Both the position numbers and the translations under genes were made by a program. Below the pieces are notes generated by a model that had not been told where the DNA came from, ran no database searches, and was given only the letters and a program-made list of their open reading frames with translations. A stretch of DNA of 9,295 bases. Source: Patescibacteria group bacterium UBA4067 (lineage in GTDB: Bacteria; Patescibacteriota; Minisyncoccia; Minisyncoccales; Minisyncoccaceae). The DNA lies in contig DFZB01000006.1 in the NCBI GenBank assembly GCA_002382025.1, positions 245-9,539 of the forward strand. Reading direction: 5' to 3'. Below are positions 6,641 to 9,295 of this stretch, one piece after another (within the stretch, counting starts at the first letter, position 1; each line of letters starts with the position of its first letter).

Positions 6641-6650
6641 TATAAACTTT
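6641..6650. repeat. Second copy of the fic operator half site
   Basis: TATAAACTTT repeats, without mismatch and in direct orientation, one arm of the palindrome in the fic promoter. It lies between the yqeY terminator and the -35 box and may be an auxiliary operator. Confidence 0.5.
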
Positions 6651-6674
6651 TAAAAAAACAGGGTTTCCCCTGTT
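6651..6674 (-). terminator. Intrinsic terminator of lepB-hisS-rpsU-yqeY
   Basis: On the minus strand AACAGGG and CCCTGTT form a perfect 7 bp stem closed by a GAAA tetraloop, and the 3' arm runs into a tract of Ts. It begins 2 nt after the yqeY stop codon and lies upstream of the fic promoter, so it separates the two transcription units. Confidence 0.92.
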
Positions 6675-6676
6675 CT

Positions 6677-7171
6677 TTATTGTAATTCTTCTTTAACTAT
6701 TTTGGCCACTAAATTACCATCTGCTTTTCCTTTTGTTTTAGGAACAATTTCTTTCATTAGTAATCCAATATCTTTTTGACTTATTGCTCCTGTTTTTTCT
6801 TTTGCTTCTTTAACTATTATTCTAATTTCTTCTTCAGTTAACTCTTTGGGCAGATATTTTTTAAGAAATTCTAATTCTTTTTCTTCTTTTTCCACTAAAT
6901 CTTTTCTTCCCCCTGTTTCAAATGATTGAATACTATCCCTTCTTTTTTTAACCTCTGAAGCAACTGCTTCAATTGTTTCTTCTTCAGTTAAGATGCTTTT
7001 TTCATCTAATTCATTATCATTTAATTCTGGATTTTCATTGGCAATTTTTAATCTCTTGTCTTTTCCTTTATTAACAATAGAAGAAACAAGCATTCTTAAA
7101 ACAGATACTCCTACTTCATTTTTATCTTTTTGGAAAGAAATCAAATCTTTTTTAATTTCTTCTAATAACAT
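6677..7171 (-). CDS. yqeY: YqeY / GatB-like domain protein
   Basis: Cytoplasmic protein of the YqeY family, related to the C-terminal tRNA-interacting domain of the GatB amidotransferase subunit. Its exact role is unsettled; a link to tRNA or translation is inferred from that domain and from common pairing with rpsU, as seen here. The N-terminal helical part (MLLEEIKKDLISFQKDKNEV, then SVLRMLVSSIVN) and EEETIEAVASEVKKRRDSIQSFETGGRKDLVEKE-type core (about 62-95, given here only in part as a guide) are characteristic. The C-terminal part has LKKYLPKELTEEEI and the final KADGNLVAKIVKEEL. At 164 aa it is slightly longer than the usual ~150 aa, owing to a charged insertion near residues 40-60. It starts 3 nt after the rpsU stop without a ribosome-binding site and is followed by the operon terminator. 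Confidence 0.92.
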   Translation of the reverse strand: MLLEEIKKDLISFQKDKNEVGVSVLRMLVSSIVNKGKDKRLKIANENPELNDNELDEKSILTEEETIEAVASEVKKRRDSIQSFETGGRKDLVEKEEKELEFLKKYLPKELTEEEIRIIVKEAKEKTGAISQKDIGLLMKEIVPKTKGKADGNLVAKIVKEELQ

Positions 7172-7174
7172 AAA

Positions 7175-7384
7175 TTAAATTTTTCCTAATTTTTTTAATT
7201 TCTCAAACTTTTTTGTTTTTTCTATTTTCACCAAAGCAGCTCTTTTCTTTAAGTTTTCACTTTTTTGTCTTTCTTGAAACCTTCTTTTTCTGGCTTCAAT
7301 CAAAACACCACTTTTTTGAACAGCTTTAGTAAAACGATAAACTAAAGATTGAGAAGTTTCTTTTTGTTGTTTTTGAATCTTCAT
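7175..7384 (-). CDS. rpsU: Small ribosomal subunit protein bS21
   Basis: Small, very basic 30S protein that sits near the anti-Shine-Dalgarno end of 16S rRNA and affects mRNA selection. The 69 residues include FTKAVQKSGVLIEARKRRF (18-36), matching the bS21 core (basic helix with the K-x-G-V-L/I-x-E pattern), followed by a Lys-rich helical tail (KKRAALVKIEKTKKFEKLKK). The length is normal. The gene lies 6 nt after the hisS stop and 3 nt before yqeY, the classical rpsU-yqeY pairing. The mRNA has no Shine-Dalgarno sequence ahead of the ATG. Its presence is notable given that no gene in this window seems to use Shine-Dalgarno initiation. Confidence 0.93.
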   Translation of the reverse strand: MKIQKQQKETSQSLVYRFTKAVQKSGVLIEARKRRFQERQKSENLKKRAALVKIEKTKKFEKLKKLGKI

Positions 7385-7390
7385 AATTTG

Positions 7391-8671
7391 TTATTTTAAT
7401 CTTGTTTTAACTTCTTTAACCATTTCTTTAATATTAACCTCTGTTTGTTTGCCTGTCTCCATGTCTCTTATAATAACCATGTCTTTTAAGGCTTCTTTTT
7501 GACCAACAATAATTACTGTATTAATATTTAATTTATTAGCCTTGCTTAATTGTGCTTTTAAAGAATCTTTGCTAAAAGATTCTGCTGCTTTTATTCCTGC
7601 GTTTCTTAATTCTTCAAAAATCAATAATCCTTTCTTTTTAGCCAAAGGACCTATTTGACAAATAAAAACTTTGGAAGGAGAAGCATAAACACCTTCTGCT
7701 CTTCTTGCTTTCATGGCAGAAACAATTCTTTCTATTCCTGCAGCTGCTCCACAAGAAGGAACATTTGCTTTTCCTAAAACTTTTGACAGAATATCATATC
7801 TTCCTCCTCCTGCCAAGACCCCTATTTCTTCATCATTAGCTATTGGTGCTTCTATTTCAAAAACTGTTTTAGTATAATAATCTAATCCCCTTACTAAAAA
7901 TGAATCTAGGGTAAAGGGTATTTTTAATTCTTCTAAATACTCTAATACACTTTTTAAATGAGACTTACAGCCTTCGCATAAGTAATCAATGATTTGAGGA
8001 GCTTCATTGATTAGCTCTCTGCATTTTTCATTCTTACAATCAAGAACTCTTAAAGGGTTTGATTTTGTTCTTCTTAAACAATCTCTGCAAAATGAATTCT
8101 TTTTTGATTTCAAAAACTTAATTAATGCTTTTCTATACTCTCCTCTGCAATTTTCATCTCCAATTGAATTAATTTTAACCAAAGCATTGTTTATTCCTAA
8201 ATCACGCAAAATATTATACATAATAATAATTGTTTGAGCATCAATAATTGGTTCCTTGTCTCCTAAAACCTCGAAACCATATTGCCAAAACTGTCTATAC
8301 CTTCCTGCTTGAGGTCTTTCATGTCTAAAAAAGGGTCCGTGATACCATAATTTTACTGGTTGAGGATATGTATTAAATCCGTGTTCTAAATAGGCACGCA
8401 TAATTGAAGCTGTACCTTCGGGACGCAAAGCTAAAGCATCTTTTCCTTCTTTTGTTCTCAAAATATACATTTCTTTTTCTACTATGTCAGTATTTACTCC
8501 TATGCTACGATTAAATAAATCAGCATTTTCAAGAATAGGAGTGTCTATTTTTTCAAAACCATAAAAATCAAAAGCTTTTTCTATTATTTTATAAACCTTT
8601 TGAAAATATACTTGATCCTGAGGCAACACATCGTGCATTCCTGTTGGACTTTGAAATTTAATTTTGGACAT
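7391..8671 (-). CDS. hisS: Histidyl-tRNA synthetase
   Basis: Class II aminoacyl-tRNA synthetase that charges tRNA-His with histidine in the cytoplasm. The 426 residues are a standard bacterial length. The N-terminus PTGMHDVLP (9-17) is typical. Motif 2 is GPFFRHERPQAGRYRQF (112-128). The histidine-specific motif LVRGLDYYTKTVFEI is at 259-273, and motif 3 is in the GGGRYDIL...CGAAAGIERI region (288-316). The C-terminal anticodon-binding domain covers about 330-426. The insertion domain has three cysteine pairs (C195/C198, C212/C217, C232/C235), which could bind metal. The ATG lies inside the end of lepB (14 bp overlap), and the preceding AAAATAATC is identical to the sequence before ftsA; there is no Shine-Dalgarno motif. 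It is the second gene of the lepB-hisS-rpsU-yqeY operon. Confidence 0.97.
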   Translation of the reverse strand: MSKIKFQSPTGMHDVLPQDQVYFQKVYKIIEKAFDFYGFEKIDTPILENADLFNRSIGVNTDIVEKEMYILRTKEGKDALALRPEGTASIMRAYLEHGFNTYPQPVKLWYHGPFFRHERPQAGRYRQFWQYGFEVLGDKEPIIDAQTIIIMYNILRDLGINNALVKINSIGDENCRGEYRKALIKFLKSKKNSFCRDCLRRTKSNPLRVLDCKNEKCRELINEAPQIIDYLCEGCKSHLKSVLEYLEELKIPFTLDSFLVRGLDYYTKTVFEIEAPIANDEEIGVLAGGGRYDILSKVLGKANVPSCGAAAGIERIVSAMKARRAEGVYASPSKVFICQIGPLAKKKGLLIFEELRNAGIKAAESFSKDSLKAQLSKANKLNINTVIIVGQKEALKDMVIIRDMETGKQTEVNIKEMVKEVKTRLK

Positions 8672-9233
8672 GATTATTTTTTAAACTTAATAAGCTAGAC
8701 ATAAAATCAAAAAACGAAAGCTTAATAAATACTTTTCCCACTATATTATTTCTAGGAACTGGTCCCCAAACTCTAGAATCAGAAGAATTATTTCTATTAT
8801 CTCCCATAACAAAATATTCATCATCCTTTAATTCAATTGAAAAATTATTGTTTCTTGTCCATCCCTGGATAGTACTTTCAGGTAAATATGATTCTTCTAA
8901 TTTAATTATATCGTCTTTTCTAGTAATAAAAACATCTCCATTTATAACTTCTACCTTTTCTCCTGGTAAACCAATTATTCTTTTAATGTATTTATATGAA
9001 GGGTTATTGGGATATTTAAACACTATTACCTCTTGCCTTTCTGGATCTCTTAATCTATAGCTTAACTCATCAATAATTAAATAATCAGCATCGTGAAAAT
9101 TAGGATCCATTGAAGCCCCACTTACAACAAAGGGTTGAAACAAAAATGCTCTTATGGGTATAACAATAGCCAAAGCCATCAAAAACAACTTTGTCCAGTC
9201 GAAAATGAAATTAATTAGTTCTTTTTTCTCCAT
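8658..9233 (-). CDS. lepB: Signal peptidase I
   Basis: Membrane-bound serine protease that removes signal peptides from exported proteins, acting on the outer face of the membrane. One N-terminal membrane segment (about 16-32, LFLMALAIVIPIRAFLF) is followed by SGASMDPNF, with catalytic Ser41. The general-base Lys84 is in YIKRIIGLPGE, and box E is MGDNRNNSSDSRVWGP (about 143-158). At 191 aa this is the short, Gram-positive-like form with a single transmembrane helix. I chose ATG 9233 over an in-frame GTG at 9248, because that GTG lies just upstream of and overlapping the -10 box region while the ATG is 6 nt after it. The 3' end overlaps the hisS start by 14 bp, so the two are probably translationally coupled. 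It is the first gene of its operon. Confidence 0.96.
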   Translation of the reverse strand: MEKKELINFIFDWTKLFLMALAIVIPIRAFLFQPFVVSGASMDPNFHDADYLIIDELSYRLRDPERQEVIVFKYPNNPSYKYIKRIIGLPGEKVEVINGDVFITRKDDIIKLEESYLPESTIQGWTRNNNFSIELKDDEYFVMGDNRNNSSDSRVWGPVPRNNIVGKVFIKLSFFDFMSSLLSLKNNHVQN

Positions 9234-9239
9234 GTAAAA

Positions 9240-9268
9240 ATAATACACTAAAACAGGTTTTTAGGCAA
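9240..9268 (-). promoter_or_regulatory. Promoter of lepB-hisS-rpsU-yqeY (leaderless)
   Basis: On the minus strand TTGCCT (9268-9263, four of six consensus) is followed by 17 nt and TATTAT (9245-9240, five of six). Six nucleotides (TTTTAC) separate the -10 box from ATG 9233, so the start point should be the A of the ATG. The remaining bases up to 9295 show no gene; an 8 bp palindrome TCATATGA at 9283-9290 is of no clear meaning. Confidence 0.6.
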
Positions 9269-9295
9269 GTAATTGTACTGGTTCATATGATATGA

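Noticed and set aside
8007..9060. Plus-strand open frames opposite hisS and lepB
   Set aside because: Shadows of conserved minus-strand coding sequences.
9234..9248. GTG start at 9248 giving a longer LepB
   Set aside because: It lies at the -10 box and would not be on the predicted transcript; ATG 9233 fits the family.
1..9295. CRISPR arrays, tRNA or rRNA genes, insertion sequences
   Set aside because: No spaced direct repeats, no cloverleaf or rRNA-like segments, and no transposase frames were seen; the intein is the only mobile element.

Overview
This 9.3 kb window comes from an AT-rich, gene-dense bacterial chromosome. Every supported gene lies on the minus strand, and gaps are at most about 90 bp, so no stretch over 300 bp lacks a gene. 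Housekeeping proteins are short (YbeY 127 aa, LepB 191 aa, an FtsZ with no C-terminal tail), the only ribonucleotide reductase seen is the oxygen-sensitive class III type, and Shine-Dalgarno sequences are absent. Together these suggest a small-genome anaerobe, most likely of the Candidate Phyla Radiation (Patescibacteria, Parcubacteria-like). That placement is an inference from gene character; there is no rRNA here to confirm it. The genetic code looks standard: about 2,900 codons are read without an in-frame TGA, and TGA is used once as a stop.

Layout in the direction of transcription (right to left): (1) An operon lepB - hisS - rpsU - yqeY (9233 to 6677), with a promoter just before lepB, overlapping or few-base junctions, and a clear GAAA-loop intrinsic terminator at 6674-6651. 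(2) A stand-alone gene for an HTH-Fic protein (6590-5670) with its own promoter; an 18 bp perfect palindrome fills the -35/-10 spacer and is probably its own operator. (3) An operon ybeY - ftsA - ftsZ (5637-3049), whose -35 box overlaps the fic stop codon. (4) nrdD, anaerobic ribonucleoside-triphosphate reductase (2987 to beyond position 1), interrupted in frame by a 319-residue intein with two LAGLIDADG motifs. The window edge cuts nrdD at its glycyl-radical motif.

The most striking regulatory pattern is that all four transcription units have a sigma70-type promoter with an exact 17 bp spacer and a -10 box ending only 6-8 nt before the ATG. All four mRNAs are therefore predicted to be leaderless or nearly so. 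None of the five downstream cistrons has a recognisable Shine-Dalgarno sequence either.

Functionally the window covers protein export processing (LepB), translation (HisRS, bS21, YqeY, YbeY), cell division (FtsA/FtsZ), anaerobic DNA precursor synthesis (NrdD) and one regulatory or toxin-like AMPylase (Fic). Points of real interest are the intein, the leaderless promoters, the palindromes at the fic and nrdD promoters, and the tail-less FtsZ beside an FtsA with an altered nucleotide-binding motif.
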